Assembly (NCBI GenBank): GCA_019096065.1
Contig: JAGUCH010000006.1
Coordinates: 1,198,001 to 1,262,000 of the forward strand
Reading direction: 5' to 3'
Length of the DNA stretch: 64,000 nt
From: Paracyclopina nana
Lineage: Eukaryota > Arthropoda > Copepoda > Cyclopoida > Cyclopettidae
Made by a program: the position numbers and the translations under genes. A model generated the notes under the pieces. That model had not been told where the DNA came from and did not search any database. It saw nothing but the letters and a program-made list of their open reading frames with translations. Positions 44,844-56,717 of the stretch are shown here, one piece after another. Position 1 is the stretch's first letter; each line of letters begins with the position of its first letter.

Positions 44844-47457
44844 CTAATCCAAATCCATGGTCTGCTGTTGCTCCCCGTTTCCATTGACCGCCGCAGAGTC
44901 TTCCATGGGATCATCCTTCGAGCCCTTTTTGTCCTCGGCCTCTGGCTTGGCTGGTTTGGCCTCCGCCTTCTCCTCCTTGGGCGGCTCAACCTTGGGCTTA
45001 GGTTTGTTCACTATGGGCCTGCACACTGCTTCGAAAGCGTCTCTTTCACTAATGAACTGGCAAGTGAGGATCGTGGGGTTGGCTGTTTTGGGGGTCTTTT
45101 CGAGGGTGGCAACGGAGTTGTTCAACCACGTGGACTTCTCCTCAATCGCCTTGGCAACCTTGGTGACCTCGGCGTCAGTCAAGTGATTGTATTTCTCGTC
45201 ACCGGCCTTGTAAGCTTCCACAACCTTGGATGCCATCTGAAGACTATGACCCAAGGTTTCAACAGCTTGCTTTCGGCCCTCGAATTCAGTTTTGCGTTTT
45301 TTCGCTGCCTCTCCTACCATCTTCAAGTCCTTGAGCTTTTCTTCGTACACGGACTTTTCGCAATCCTCGCCATCTTCGTACAACCAATCTTCGATTTCAC
45401 TAAGCTTGCGAGAGAAGTTTTCGCGATCTTCCTCCACGATGTAATCAGATAGCTCTTCAGAGATCTTTTCTCGAATGTTGTAAATGTACTCTTCCACCGA
45501 GTTTTTGGCTACCAGCCTATTTGCCTCATAAGCATCCTGGTTGGAGAAACTTTTCTCCTGCTCAAGGGCTGATTCCAATTTATCTCTCGACAGAGCACCC
45601 ACAACGATGGAAGTGACAGGAAGATCGATCGTTTTAGAAACCACTTTCTTTCTCTTCTCAGTCCTCACCTCCTTTTTGGGCGCATCTGCCTTGGAAGGGT
45701 CAGCATCCTTCATTTCAGCATCCTCTGGCTTGGGGGCCTCAGAGCCTTCAGCTGCTTCAGGAGTTGTTGCCTCTTCTTCTTCTTTCTTGGCCTCATCCTT
45801 GGGCGGATCGACTTCCATTTCAACCTCTTCCTCTATCTTAATATGCGAAGACCAAAATTTACTAATTACTTTAAGATGATCGAAGTTCTCTAGCTCACCT
45901 CATGCTTTTCGACAAAATTAGCAGAGCTGACTACAAATATACCATGGAGGTTGATCCGGACCTTAACCTTGACTTTCTGATTGCCTCCATCCTCAAGTGG
46001 TTTGACATCGCCAATTTCGAATTGACCAATATGAGGATTCATCACGGGAACATCACCATCATACTCCGCTTCAACCACAAAGTTGTCCCTTCTGTAGAAG
46101 GTCAAAATCTTGGAGAAGGGGACCTGATGAAACTTGGGAAACACAACCATGTCTCCGGTATCCGCCTCAGCCTTCCAGTTCAGCTTGACAGCATAGGGCT
46201 GGAAGACAAGTTAAGATGAGCACATTTGGGCTAAAATTTGGAAATTTAGAGAGCCATTACCTGAAGGTCCGTCACTGAGAACTCCCTGACACGGAAAGTG
46301 GGTGACAAGATTGCGCACTGCAAGGCACAGCCACGAGACACAGCCTCATCGGCGTTGAGGGTTGTCTGTGGGACCTTGCCAAACACGCGCTCGATTGCGG
46401 CCTTGACTGCAGGGACACGAGAAGAGCCACCAACAATCTCGACAGCATAAATATCTTCCTGCTTCCACTCGGAGGCTTTGAGACAGTCAACCATGACCAG
46501 CTCAATCCTGCGGAGCTCATCTTGGATAAGTTCCTCAAACGTGGTTCGATCGACGTGTCCATTAAGGTCGCGTTCTTCCATAAAGCACTCGATGTTGAGA
46601 GGTAACTTGTTGGTATTAGCGGACATTTGCTTCTTTACTTTTTCCACCTCGGTGGTCAGCTTGAGGAGGGATCTCGGCCTGGTGAATGGATCTAGCTTAG
46701 TTTTGGCCTTGAAGTCCTCGGCAAAGTACTTGACGAGTGCGCTGTCAAAGGCCTTGCCACCACAGTTGTTTCGATCAGACGAGCAAGCCTTCATTGTTAG
46801 CTTGCCCTTGTTGAAGGACGCAGCCGAAACTTGGACGCCAACGTGACCACAATCCACGAAGATGACATTCCTCGCCTTTTCCTCCGGGGCGGGGAGGTCT
46901 TGTTTGTAAATGCCATAAGCAAGAGCAGTGGCCGTGGTGTCGTTCATCAACTTGAGGACGTTGAGGCCAGTGATGGAGGCGGCATCAAGGAGAGCTCTTC
47001 GCTCGCTATCGATGAAATAGGAAGGGACAGAGATGACAATGTCTTTGACCTTGGTCCTTAGCGCTTCCTCGGCCGTAACTTTGAGCTTAGTGAAAAGCAT
47101 CGCAGTAATCTCTTCAGGAGTGAAGGCGTGCTCCTTGCTCATGTAGTTGATTTTGATCCGGATTTCGCCGTGACTGCCCTCAAACACATCATAGGGCAAG
47201 CCCTTTAAAGCCTCTTGAACGTAGGGATCCTTGAACTTTCGCCCCAGCATGAGCTTGAAATCAAACACTGTCCGCTTGAGGTTGGTCAGCATTTGATTTT
47301 TCGCATTGACTCCCATGATTCTCTGCTTGTCGCTGAAGCCCACCACAGACGGCGTGTCTCTGAGGCTATAGTCATTGGCGATGGTTTCGATGCCACCAGC
47401 CCTAGCCACGCTGATGTAGCAAGTGTCGTTGCCAAAATCAACACCGACGACTGCCAT
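44844..47457 (-). CDS. HSP110-family chaperone (HSPA4/Hsc70cb type)
   Basis: HSP110 proteins are nucleotide-exchange factors for HSP70 and disaggregase partners in the cytosol. Exons 47457-46261, 46198-45899 and 45836-44844 give 829 residues in phase 0. The ATPase domain (1 to about 385) opens with GVDFGNDTCYISVA and carries the NDTTATALAYG segment and EIVGGSSRVPAV. A beta substrate-binding domain follows (about 395-500), then the long acidic Glu/Lys/Pro insertion typical of HSP110 (about 500-560), the helical lid, and a charged tail ending TMDLD. Size and order fit the family (about 800-850 residues). A non-coding first exon is likely: an acceptor lies 21 nt before the ATG and a donor (AAAG|gtaagatt) near 47930. 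Heat-shock elements stand just upstream. Its 3' end converges with the EcKL gene. Confidence 0.96.
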
Positions 47458-48154
47458 TTTGGGATGCTTTCAGATGCCTAAACAGAGGAAACAAACTGCT
47501 ATTTAGGAAAACACGACACGTAATAATTTGCTTTAAGACCAGGTACACACACACGCACACATGAAATAGATTTACGTGCATAGTAATAAACGTGTCGAGT
47601 ATCAAGTAACACCCAATTCGGATTTCCAAACATTAACACCTAGCTGGAACGTGATCTGCTTCATAAGTTACAGCACCTAAAATTGGGCATGAGAGCAAAC
47701 CACTTTTTTTAATGAACCATGTGGCACATTGAGAAAATTACGAGAAGGCTAATTTTCAGCTATTACGGAATTTACGAAACACAAAATCAAGGATGGCTTA
47801 GCCAACATAGCTGATCTGATCACAAGCGAATGGTGATTATATGGTTCTGAACAAAGGACCAGACAAAAATGACATCATCACTTTGCCATCAAGGCATGGC
47901 CGGCTTACCGGCAGTCAACATGCAGAGAATCTTACCTTTCACACGGTCTGCTCGTCGTTAGCGATCAAAATTTGCAAAGCTTGCTCGTTGGCAAATTGTC
48001 CACGAAGAAAGTCACTGTAGCGTATTAGCCGGTATTTGCGAAATAAGTGGACGACTCCCACGCGGGTGGATGGATTCGACAAAGTTGCTGCTGATGAATT
48101 TCAGACTGGACTGGCACAGTCAGCCGATTTAGCTACGAATCTTCAGCACAGCCG

Positions 48155-48169
48155 CGAAAGTTCTAGAAG
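48155..48169. promoter_or_regulatory. Heat-shock element (three perfect units)
   Basis: cGAAagTTCtaGAAg matches nGAAnnTTCnnGAAn at every defined base. It lies about 220 bp upstream of the inferred first-exon donor of HSP110, where an HSF1 site is expected. Confidence 0.75.
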
Positions 48170-48370
48170 CGGCAGGAAATCTAAATAAATGCGATTGCTA
48201 CTCCCTCTATATGCCAATTTTTACATTTTACAATTGAACGTCCTTTTTTAAGGTTTGTGCATGCTAAACTGATAGGTTGAACAGTCATTGCTCACCAAGA
48301 TCATTCACGGCTATGATTTCGCGACTTTTGTTTCATGGTAGGAGCCTTAATTTTAATGTCATAATTACTT

Positions 48371-48397
48371 TTCGCGAAAGCAGCGAAAGTTCTGGAT
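48371..48397. promoter_or_regulatory. Composite heat-shock element
   Basis: TTCgcGAA is followed after 6 bp by GAAagTTCtgGAT. The last unit has one mismatch. It lies between the HSP110 and NDUFB11 starts. Confidence 0.5.
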
Positions 48398-48425
48398 GTC
48401 TCTACGAAAACTAGGGCCCTAAATA

Positions 48426-48438
48426 TTCTAGAAATTTC
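48426..48438. promoter_or_regulatory. Heat-shock element (three perfect units)
   Basis: TTCtaGAAatTTC is a perfect three-unit HSE, about 180 bp before the NDUFB11 ATG and about 270 bp from the first HSE. Confidence 0.65.
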
Positions 48439-48617
48439 TATGATGGTCAAACTATCATTACAAGGGACATAACTATGTTAAGGAGACCTCTAGAAAAACC
48501 TGAAATGCTAAAATCTATGAGCAAATCCCGTTTTTAACGACGAAACTGTCATTTGGATGAAAAGATGGGGGTTGTTTTCGACGCCATACATGTCTTGTTT
48601 TGTTTAAGTTCCTCAAA

Positions 48618-49103
48618 ATGGCTGTCTGGCAAAGACTGAGGCAAGTTTTTAGGCTTGAAAAGACCCTCAAAGGTCAACTAAGGGGTCACAAAACAGACGC
48701 AGTTGGGCCTTCGAGAACACAAGAAGAGCTCTCCAAATATGTGAAGGAAGCCACTAAAAAGGTGAAGAGGACTAATGTTCAAGTGTCATACATAAATGGT
48801 GAAGTAATTCATTCCTTTCAGCATTGGTCAAGCTATGGACTCTACCCGTGGGACAAGAAGAACGATAGAATTGAGTTCCATGTCGCGGTGTTCTCTCTTG
48901 TCGGATTTATCCTTGTACCATCTTGGATTTTCTACTACAAACGTGATTTCCAAATGAAAGCCTGGGCCCGCAGGGAGGCTGCTCTGGTCTTGCTGGAGCG
49001 AGAGCGTGCTGGTCTGCCGTATGTTGATCGTAATTTTGTGGACCCTGCAAAGCTTGACCTGCCTACGGACGAAGAGCTCGATGGTGCAGAAGTAATAATC
49101 TAG
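48618..49103 (+). CDS. NDUFB11: NADH dehydrogenase 1 beta subcomplex subunit 11 (complex I)
   Basis: This is an accessory single-pass subunit of the membrane arm of mitochondrial complex I. One exon encodes 161 residues. The match is clearest after the membrane helix (about 92-112): FQMKAWARREAALVLLERER, then AGLPYVDRNFVDPAKLDLP. This parallels the [23 protein letters not shown]...DPSKIQLP tail of human NDUFB11. The basic, Arg-rich N-terminus would serve as a mitochondrial targeting signal. The start ATG was chosen over an upstream in-frame TTG; it has context caaaATGG and lies 9 nt after the acceptor-like ttgttttgtttaag. It shares its upstream region with HSP110. Confidence 0.88.
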   Translation: MAVWQRLRQVFRLEKTLKGQLRGHKTDAVGPSRTQEELSKYVKEATKKVKRTNVQVSYINGEVIHSFQHWSSYGLYPWDKKNDRIEFHVAVFSLVGFILVPSWIFYYKRDFQMKAWARREAALVLLERERAGLPYVDRNFVDPAKLDLPTDEELDGAEVII

Positions 49104-49725
49104 GTGCAGTGTGCACATTTCATGTAGGAAGGATCGCTTATTCATGCTGTCAATTAAATATTAAACCTTGTAACGAATTGTGCTTATCGTTAAATTAGCT
49201 AAGACTGGTTAGGATACGAAAATGGCAAATAGTCGTTTGTTGGCTAGCTTGATTTGATTAGGCACAAAAGTGTGCCCTTACATCCATTGGCGAGTTTACG
49301 CTACACGAATTTGGTATTATGAGCTTAAGAACTTTCCAACGGCATAAAGCTCAGCGATCAAAATAATTGGGTGGACCATAAAAAAAACCTCGAAAATTAA
49401 GTTCCATTATCCCGATCATACCTTTGATGATTTAAGAGTAAAAAGTGCAATGATAAAAAAGGCGAAAGAGATGCGAGTGAATTTGTTTATCAGAAATTGT
49501 TGGCATTAAATCGAGTAATTTACACACAAACAAATTGTAAATTGTAGAGAAGGGCTGACGTGCCACCCAAGCTCGCTTCTAACATCTGCACTGTGTAAAT
49601 TCGATTCACTCTATGATGTTCGGCTTTTCTTTTTGTTGATCAGAAGTAGAAGTAGTATATAAGACGTCTGCAAGGAGTTGTGAATGGTATGGCTGAATGA
49701 TTGTAGATTCCACACCCTGACGAGG
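49104..49725. other. 3' flanks of NDUFB11 and BTF3
   Basis: This convergent interval holds the 3' UTRs of NDUFB11 (plus) and BTF3 (minus). No further gene is seen. Confidence 0.4.
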
Positions 49726-50814
49726 TTACTTCGCTTCATTCTCCTTATCTGCAAATGACGGAAAACCCAATTAATTCATGGAAATGTGATATGCAGGGGT
49801 TAATGTGTGTAATGCTGCAGAGTGTCACTCGTTATTAGTGTTTGGTTAATGACGATCACACTCTTACCAGCATACAGACGGACGGACAAAACTACAACTT
49901 TGTAGAGGCATCTCTATCATCTACAATTTCTTGTAGGAGCAAAAATAAAGAGAGGCCAAATTAGTGGTTGTCTCAAGGTCTTAGACTGTACTTGGCCACG
50001 AAAAAGACCATACAGGTGGATCCTTGAGCTAGTTTTCTATTTCCCAACTTAAGCTGATTCAAAAGCCCAAAAATGCAAAGCTTTAGACCATCAAAAGGGT
50101 GGGAGACCCGAATTGAGCGCACGACTCATTTGTAAAAAATTACCTTCGCTCTTGTTCACGACGCCCTCGTTTTTGCTCGCTTCATCAAAGTTCTCTACGA
50201 GATCAGGCACGTCATCGTCATCGTCGGCAGCAGCCGCATCAGCTCCAAAGTCAACTCCATCAGCGGTAGGCACGCTAGACGCCAATTTCTTCAGATGCGT
50301 CAGTGACTCAGCGCCCAATTGGTTCAGAATGCCAGGCAACAAATCTGTGATCTGCTTGTTCTCGCCATGTCCGGTCACGGCAAACGTGTTTGCCGCAAGA
50401 GAGGCTTGCACCTTCGGGTTGTTAAAGTGGATGACAGTGCCATCATCTTTAATCATGTTCACCTCCTCTATACCGGGGATGTTGTTCACCTGTAAAGTGT
50501 ATCAGAGTCTTAGTCTGTCGCCTCCAATGAAGAAATGGAGCGCAGGTGGTACAAGGATCGATTTGCTTTGCGCCTCCTTGAAAATGAGCTACGTCGAGAG
50601 TTGAAAAGACGAAGCCACTCACCAATAAGAGGCGGATTGAAGTCTAATGAATAAGTGAAACATTCCAACTCACCGAAAGCTTCTTGAGGGATGACTGAAG
50701 CTTCTTGTCGTCAGTGGTCGCAGTCCTGTGGACAACCTTCTTCTTCCTACGAGCAGATCCCTTGCCACCAATGCGGACTTGGGCCTGAAGTTGCTTCAGC
50801 TTCTCTTGGTTCAT
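49726..50814 (-). CDS. BTF3: Nascent polypeptide-associated complex subunit beta (BTF3)
   Basis: BTF3 pairs with NAC-alpha at the ribosomal exit tunnel and keeps nascent chains from mistargeting. Exons 50814-50674, 50489-50144 and a tiny last exon 49748-49726 close in phase to 169 residues. The N-terminus carries the ribosome-binding basic motif (RRKKK, about 22-26), and the NAC domain follows ([21 protein letters not shown], about 49-70; [13 protein letters not shown]). The tail is acidic ([16 protein letters not shown]). The 23-nt terminal exon is inferred from a good donor (GAAG|gtaatt) and acceptor (catttgcag) and gives the ending DKENEAK. Without that splice the frame runs about 15 codons further to another stop. 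The ATG is 13 nt past an acceptor, so exon 1 is non-coding or the message is trans-spliced. Confidence 0.95.
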
Positions 50815-51934
50815 TGTGATGAAGAAGCTGAAATGGAAAGATACCAAGCGATGCTGACTACTATGGCGAACAACAGCTGCATGTCCCCACGTGCACGTGG
50901 TGAACAACAAAGGCTACTATTTTTGAAGAGCAGACGCCATGGCTTGAAAACGAGGACAGCCCAGCAAAATGACGCTGAACTGAACCGCCATGCTTCACGA
51001 GTGAAATTTGTTTAAAAGGATATTGAACTTACGTGGAAAAATTGCTTAAACTTTGGAATTAGCGAAACAAGTCCGTCCAGCGATTCCGGCAAAGTTAACG
51101 CGCGGCTTGAGCTTAAGACACCAGCAGCAGAACAAACGCTGCGGCCGGCAGCTCTGGCCAAAATGGCAGAACAAAATATGCCAAATTACTCCGACGCTGT
51201 AAACTCAGGGGCCAAAATAGCAAAGTGGACCAAGTCGGTCAATCTAATCAATTTCACGTTTTAGCCTTTTGTTAATTTATCTTGATTAATTTCATGCCGG
51301 TTAAATGGACATTTAACCGAGATAGAGTAACAAAAATTACTTTTTTGACGAACTATTTTTCTACAACGTTGTTTCTTTTGGGCCTTAGAACAAAAAGTAA
51401 ATGTAAATAATTTGAAAAAAGCTTTAAAAGCCATTTTCTGCATTCAATTCCTCATTAGATAACGCTGTAAAGACTGAATTATTCTCAATTCCAATAGACA
51501 CCGATTTTGTCATTTTTAAACTCTATTTCAAAAATGCTTTAAATCAATGCACTTTGAGCCCATTTTGGACGAATCTCCCGCGTTTGCCCCGGCAAATAAA
51601 GACGGCGAAGAAGAGAATTCCACTATCGGGTACCGACTGATGTTTTCTTGGGCCAAATTACAATTTCGTAGAACATTGCAAATCAAGAAACGCGTCAAAA
51701 TAAATTTCAAAAGATACTTAACATCATTTATTAATTTTTCAGTCCATTTAAATGTTCAAGCAAACTATTATTCTGGAAGGAAACTTTGACTTTGTGGAAG
51801 ATGACGACGTCGAGTCAGATCGACTCAGCTGTTAGTCTCACTTTATTTTGCTGAGAGCTCGACAGTTCGCGGAATATTTCGGAAATTGGCAAGTGCCGGT
51901 AAAACATCGTTCTTTGCAAGCTCGCATCGTTAAA
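50815..51934. other. Divergent promoter region of BTF3 and NASP
   Basis: This holds the BTF3 upstream region, with a likely non-coding exon ending at a donor near 51.03 kb (ccac|gtaagtt), then AT-rich DNA and the NASP leader. No other coding sequence is supported. Confidence 0.4.
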
Positions 51935-54009
51935 ATGTCTGCTGAAACTGCCAACATTGAGGCTGAGGTCGCCGCGGAGGCCGCTGAATCTCCTGTCAAG
52001 AAAGCTGCTCCTGTACCCTCCAGCAATGGAGATTGTAACGGCGCTAAGGCCAAAGAAGAAAACGGGGCCACCGAATCTCCGACCAAGAAAGATGACGCGT
52101 AATTTTAACCAATTTCACTCATGTGCTCATTTCTATTATTTTGCAACTCCTTTGCAGTGAACTGTTGAAGTCTGCCATGCTTCAATTGGCTGCTGGGAAA
52201 CGACACTTGCTCGTCCAGGATCCCAATGCTGCGGTCGCATCATTGGCCCAAGCTTGCGAGGAGTTGAGCAAGCTCTATGGAGAAACTGGCAAGGAATGCG
52301 GCGAGGCTTACTTCTACTACGGAAAGGCTCTTCTCGAATTGGCTCGCATGGAAGCCGGCGTCATTGACAATGTCCTAGATGGAGGTAATGTTCTGTTTCT
52401 TGAGTGTTTCTGTTGTTCTGTCTGGTGGTTGTTTCTCATTATCTATCCTTTCCACCTTTTTAATCCCTCCTGTTAGTGCCCGACACTGAAGACGAGGAAG
52501 ATTCCTCTTTTGTTGAAGGTCCAAAGCCCACTGGTAAGTTGACTAATTCCCTGCCTGTAACCTCCCTTTCATTTGCTTGCAAATCTCAATAGATGAAGAA
52601 CAGGATAAAATTGCTGACGATGTCGGTAAAGCGCTAGAAGAGAACTTTGAGGAACTTCAAAAGGCGGAGGAAGAGCGTGCTGCCCAAAAGTCTGCAGAAA
52701 ATGGGCATGACGTTGAGATGACAAAAGATGACGAGAAAACCAACGGTCACTCCGAGATTAACGGAGTCAAGGCTGAAAATGGCGATAAAAGTAATTTTGG
52801 TCCGAATTGCTGCCTACTCTATGACACTTTTCCTTTTATTCTTTTCCCTTTGCGCTTGCCATGAATAGGTATTAATTGTGATGTTTTTGTTGCAGAAGAT
52901 TCCGAGGAAAATAGCACCGAAGAAGAAGATGAGGAAGAAGAGGATGGTGAAAAAGCCGAAGATGAGCCCGAGAAGGAGGACGACGCTGCTGAAGCCGGTC
53001 CTAGCACTGAGGAGGTCAAGGACAACGAGTCTATTGGCTCCAATGAGGCTGGTCCCAGCGCAGCCAAGGATTCCACTGATCAAAAAGCTATCGAACAAGA
53101 GGAGGAAGAAGATCCCAGCAATCTCCAGCTGGCTTGGGAAATGCTCGAACTCGCTAAAACTATTTTTACCAAACATGCTGATTCCTTGGATGCCTTGTCA
53201 CCAACCAGATTGGAGCTAGAGTCCAAGTTGAGCGAAACCTACCAGACACTCGGCGAGGTTTCCATCGAGAACGAAAACTACGCTCAAGCCATTGAGGACT
53301 TGACCATGTGCTTGAGGCGTCGTCAAGAGCTTCTTCCTGAGGATTCCAGATGCATTGCCGAAACTCATTACCAGCTCGGAGTCGCGCTCGGTTTCAATGC
53401 CCAATTTGACGATGCCGTAGGCGCCTTAAACGATGCCATTCTTGTCCTTGAAAAGAGAATCAGCCTCCTGAAGGAGAGCAAAGAATCTAAAGGTAATTAA
53501 TTTGTAGGGCCTCCTTTTGAAGTTAGTGCAAACTTAAAACCCTCATTATCTCTACAGACCCTTCTATGAAAGATGATGCATTCTACACCCGCGATCGGGA
53601 AGTCAAAGAGCTTGAAGGGCTTATTCCCGAGATCCGCGAGAAAATTGCCGATACCAAGGATATGCAAGAGGAAACCTCCAAGAAACTCGGTGACCGTCGT
53701 CTTATGGAAGAAGCTGCCTTTGCTTCTGCTTCTAATGGAGGTGCGTTTTTTTGACCTGTCATCTTTTCAGCAGTTGAGATTCAATTAGACCCTTTCTTTG
53801 TAGCTGAGGAGAAACCCAAAGAAACTACTTCAGCCCCAGAGGCCTCCACTATCACTTCAAAGAAAGCTGCAGGAAACATTTCGCATCTTGTGAAGAAAAG
53901 GAAAAAGTCAGAGGAAGACTCCGCTGCTGGACAGTCAGAAAACGGAAATGGTGAGGTGAAAAAGCCTCATTTGGAGAATGGAGCCTCCACTTCCACCAAT
54001 GGGCATTAA
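51935..54009 (+). CDS. NASP: NASP: histone chaperone with TPR repeats
   Basis: NASP (Sim3/Hif1 family) binds H3-H4 and linker histones and supplies soluble histones. Seven exons close in phase to 543 residues: 51935-52098, 52158-52384, 52477-52533, 52593-52790, 52896-53492, 53558-53740 and 53804-54009. The layout is the family's own. A first TPR (about 56-120; SLAQACEELSKLYGE...CGEAYFYYGKALLELARME) comes first, then a long acidic insertion that interrupts the TPR array (about 130-285), then the remaining TPRs (about 290-410; LGEVSIENENYAQAIEDL, ETHYQLGVALGFNAQFDDAVGAL), a coiled segment and a basic nuclear signal (KKRKK) near the end. The acidic segment is spread over three small exons, which may allow isoforms of differing acid length. 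Confidence 0.94.
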
Positions 54010-54707
54010 ATAAGCTAACTCTATCGCTCAATCTCCGTGCATTTTTCTCATGACAATTCGCCTTCTAAATAGTTCAATGATGAAAAGTTCCAAGTACCTT
54101 GAAAAAATCATTTAAAATTTGTCTTTGTGTGTTTGTAATTGAAGTATGTGATGCAACTTATTTTCTCCCTTAAACTTCCACAAATGTCGGGCAGAAGCCT
54201 CAAATGGCAACTCTCAAGAATTTTGAAAAATAATTCACGACTAAGAAAGCCATCTTGTTTTAGAAAATATGAGTAATAAAAAAACCAGAACCATTTTAGC
54301 AATGGATATTTTCATGATGATGAAGCTTTTCCATGCATGACTGCCATACTGACTAGTACGCAATTTCCAGGAAAGACTGGGACGACTGGCATGGCAAGCT
54401 AGCAGCTGCCTCAAGCACCGCAAGTCATCAGCTGATGCACAAAGTACAATAACAAGGAAGATTCAAGCATTAGTCACTCCCTAGTTTATTTAAAACTGGC
54501 AAATAAGTCGTCAAGTCGGATCGGTGAAATTAATTCTGAACTGTTGTTAGATAATTTTTTTGAACTGAAATCAAGATTTTGGAGCCACTGTGAGTATTGT
54601 TAATTATTCATGTTATGGTTGCATGCACGCACATTCAGACTGGTTTTGATACAATCAATATAAAGGCCCTTGGCCTTCAACAGTGCTTTCTTTCACGTGG
54701 ACTCAAA

Positions 54708-56717
54708 ATGAGCTGTTTAAGCACATGTTTTAACTCCTTGCAACGAGCTGATTCGACTCGTAGTAATCGAGTAAATCCGTATCAAAACTTCACCAAAGTG
54801 CATTTCAATGATCTCGACGAAAAGGCCAAAGCTGCGTACCTGAAAAGTCGCATAAATGTAACGCTGATCTATATCTGAAATATTCTAATTAATTGGCTTT
54901 TCTTTGCAGAGAGGAGAAATGACTTCGTTTAGTACCTTGAGCAAAGAGGAGATGGAGCAAGAGCTCTCTCCGGATGAGATTGAAGCTCGTGAAGGTTGCA
55001 ATAGCGAAGACCGAAAAGAGCTAAATTCCCCGTTTGCCAATCTACTTACCAACTTATTAAGTGGAGGTGGTCGTGAGAGGCAAAATCGAGTCAGAAGTAA
55101 GGATCGATCCATATCCTATTACATTTTTGAACTGCATCTTTTTTAGATGGAGAGCTAAATGTGCAAGATGACCCCAGTGTGCAGAATGGAATGCTGTATG
55201 GCCAAAGTTTTGAGGAGCTGCGGCAACAGTGCCTTGACAATGGCGAGCTCTTCACTGATCCTGAGTTCCCACCAGACGACCAGTCACTGTACTTCTCTCA
55301 AGATCCACCCTTTGCTTTCGAGTGGAAACGAGCATCCGAGATCTGTGACAGTCCCAGCCTTTTTGAAGGTGGCGCCTCCAGATTCGATATTAACCAGGGT
55401 GAGCTTGGAGATTGCTGGCTCCTCGCTGCTTTGGCCAATCTGACATTGAACAAGAAGCTGCTGTACCAAGTTGTGCCCCTCGATCAAAGCTTTGCTGAAG
55501 ACTACGCCGGAATTTTCCATTTTCGGTTTTGGCAATACGGAGAATGGGTTGATGTGGTGATCGACGACTACCTTCCCACAAAGTATGGTCAGCTCATGTT
55601 CATGCACTCGGATTCGAACAACGAATTCTGGACAGCTCTCTTGGAGAAGGCATATGCGAAGTTGTATGGAAGCTATGAATCTCTCAAGGGAGGCACCACT
55701 TGCGAGGCCATGGTAGATTTCACTGGAGGCTGCACTGAGATGTATGAGCTCAAGTCTGGAGATTGCCCGAAGGACTTAATGACCATCATGCTGAAGGCTT
55801 ATGACAGATACTCCATGATGGGCTGCTCTATTGAGCCCGACCCAAGGGTCACCGAGGCTCGCATGTCCTGCGGGCTGGTGCGAGGCCACGCCTATTCCAT
55901 CACAAAAGTGGTGAAGGCTCATATCGAGACACCTAAGGCCTCCGGTCTCATTCCTTTGATCCGTATTCGTAACCCTTGGGGAAATGAAGCCGAGTGGAAT
56001 GGTGCTTGGAGTGACCGATCCGCTGAGTGGAAATTCATTCCGGACGAAGAAAAACAGAACCTTGGCCTCACTTTTGAAGCTGACGGAGAATTTTGGATGA
56101 GCTTTAAGGACTTTCGTCGCTACTGGGACCAGGTGGAGATTTGCAATCTTAGCCCGGACTCATTAGATGACGATGTCAAAGTCAAGTGGGAGGTCTCACT
56201 TTTTAATGGAAGCTGGGTGGCCGGATCATCGGCCGGCGGCTGTAGGAACTTTGCAGACACTTTTGCCTCCAACCCACAGTTTATGATTACTTTGGAGGTA
56301 ATTGTATACTACCAGCACCGCGGTATCCAATTTCACTATAATTAATTATGCTAATTGATGCAGGATCCAGATGACGAAGATGAGGAAGAACTCTGCACAT
56401 GCATCGTTTCTCTCATGCAAAAGGGCCGAAGGGCCATGCGAGATGAGGGTCTGGATACCTTGACCATTGGATTTGCTATCTACTATCTCAAAGATCCGGG
56501 CTCAACTCCCATGCCTCTGGATACAGACTTTATCCGATTCAACGCGTCTTGTGCTCGGTCCAAGGTGTTTGTCAACTTGAGGGAGGTCAGCCGTAGGTTC
56601 AGGCTGCCCCCTGGCACCTACGTAATCATCCCGAGCACCTTCAACCCAAATGAGGAAGGTGATTTCCTCCTCCGTATCTTCACCGAAAAGGCCAATACTG
56701 CGGAGGCCGTCCAATAA
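54708..56717 (+). CDS. Calpain protease lacking the penta-EF-hand domain
   Basis: Calpains are cytosolic calcium-activated cysteine proteases that make limited cuts in substrates. Exons 54708-54857, 54910-55096, 55147-56297 and 56364-56717 give 613 residues. The catalytic triad is intact: Cys202 (GELGDCWLLAAL), His360 (RGHAYSI) and Asn388 (RNPWGNEAEW). The C2-like domain follows (about 440-605), with its acidic DPDDEDEEE loop, and ends with YVIIPSTFNPNEEGDFLLRIF. The protein then stops after ten more residues, without the penta-EF-hand domain of classical calpains. Nematode CLP proteins and other atypical calpains share this layout. The N-terminus (1-110) is unlike other calpains in what I recall, with a poly-Gly turn and basic patch. 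An alternative 3' exon adding EF hands was not found downstream. Confidence 0.94.
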
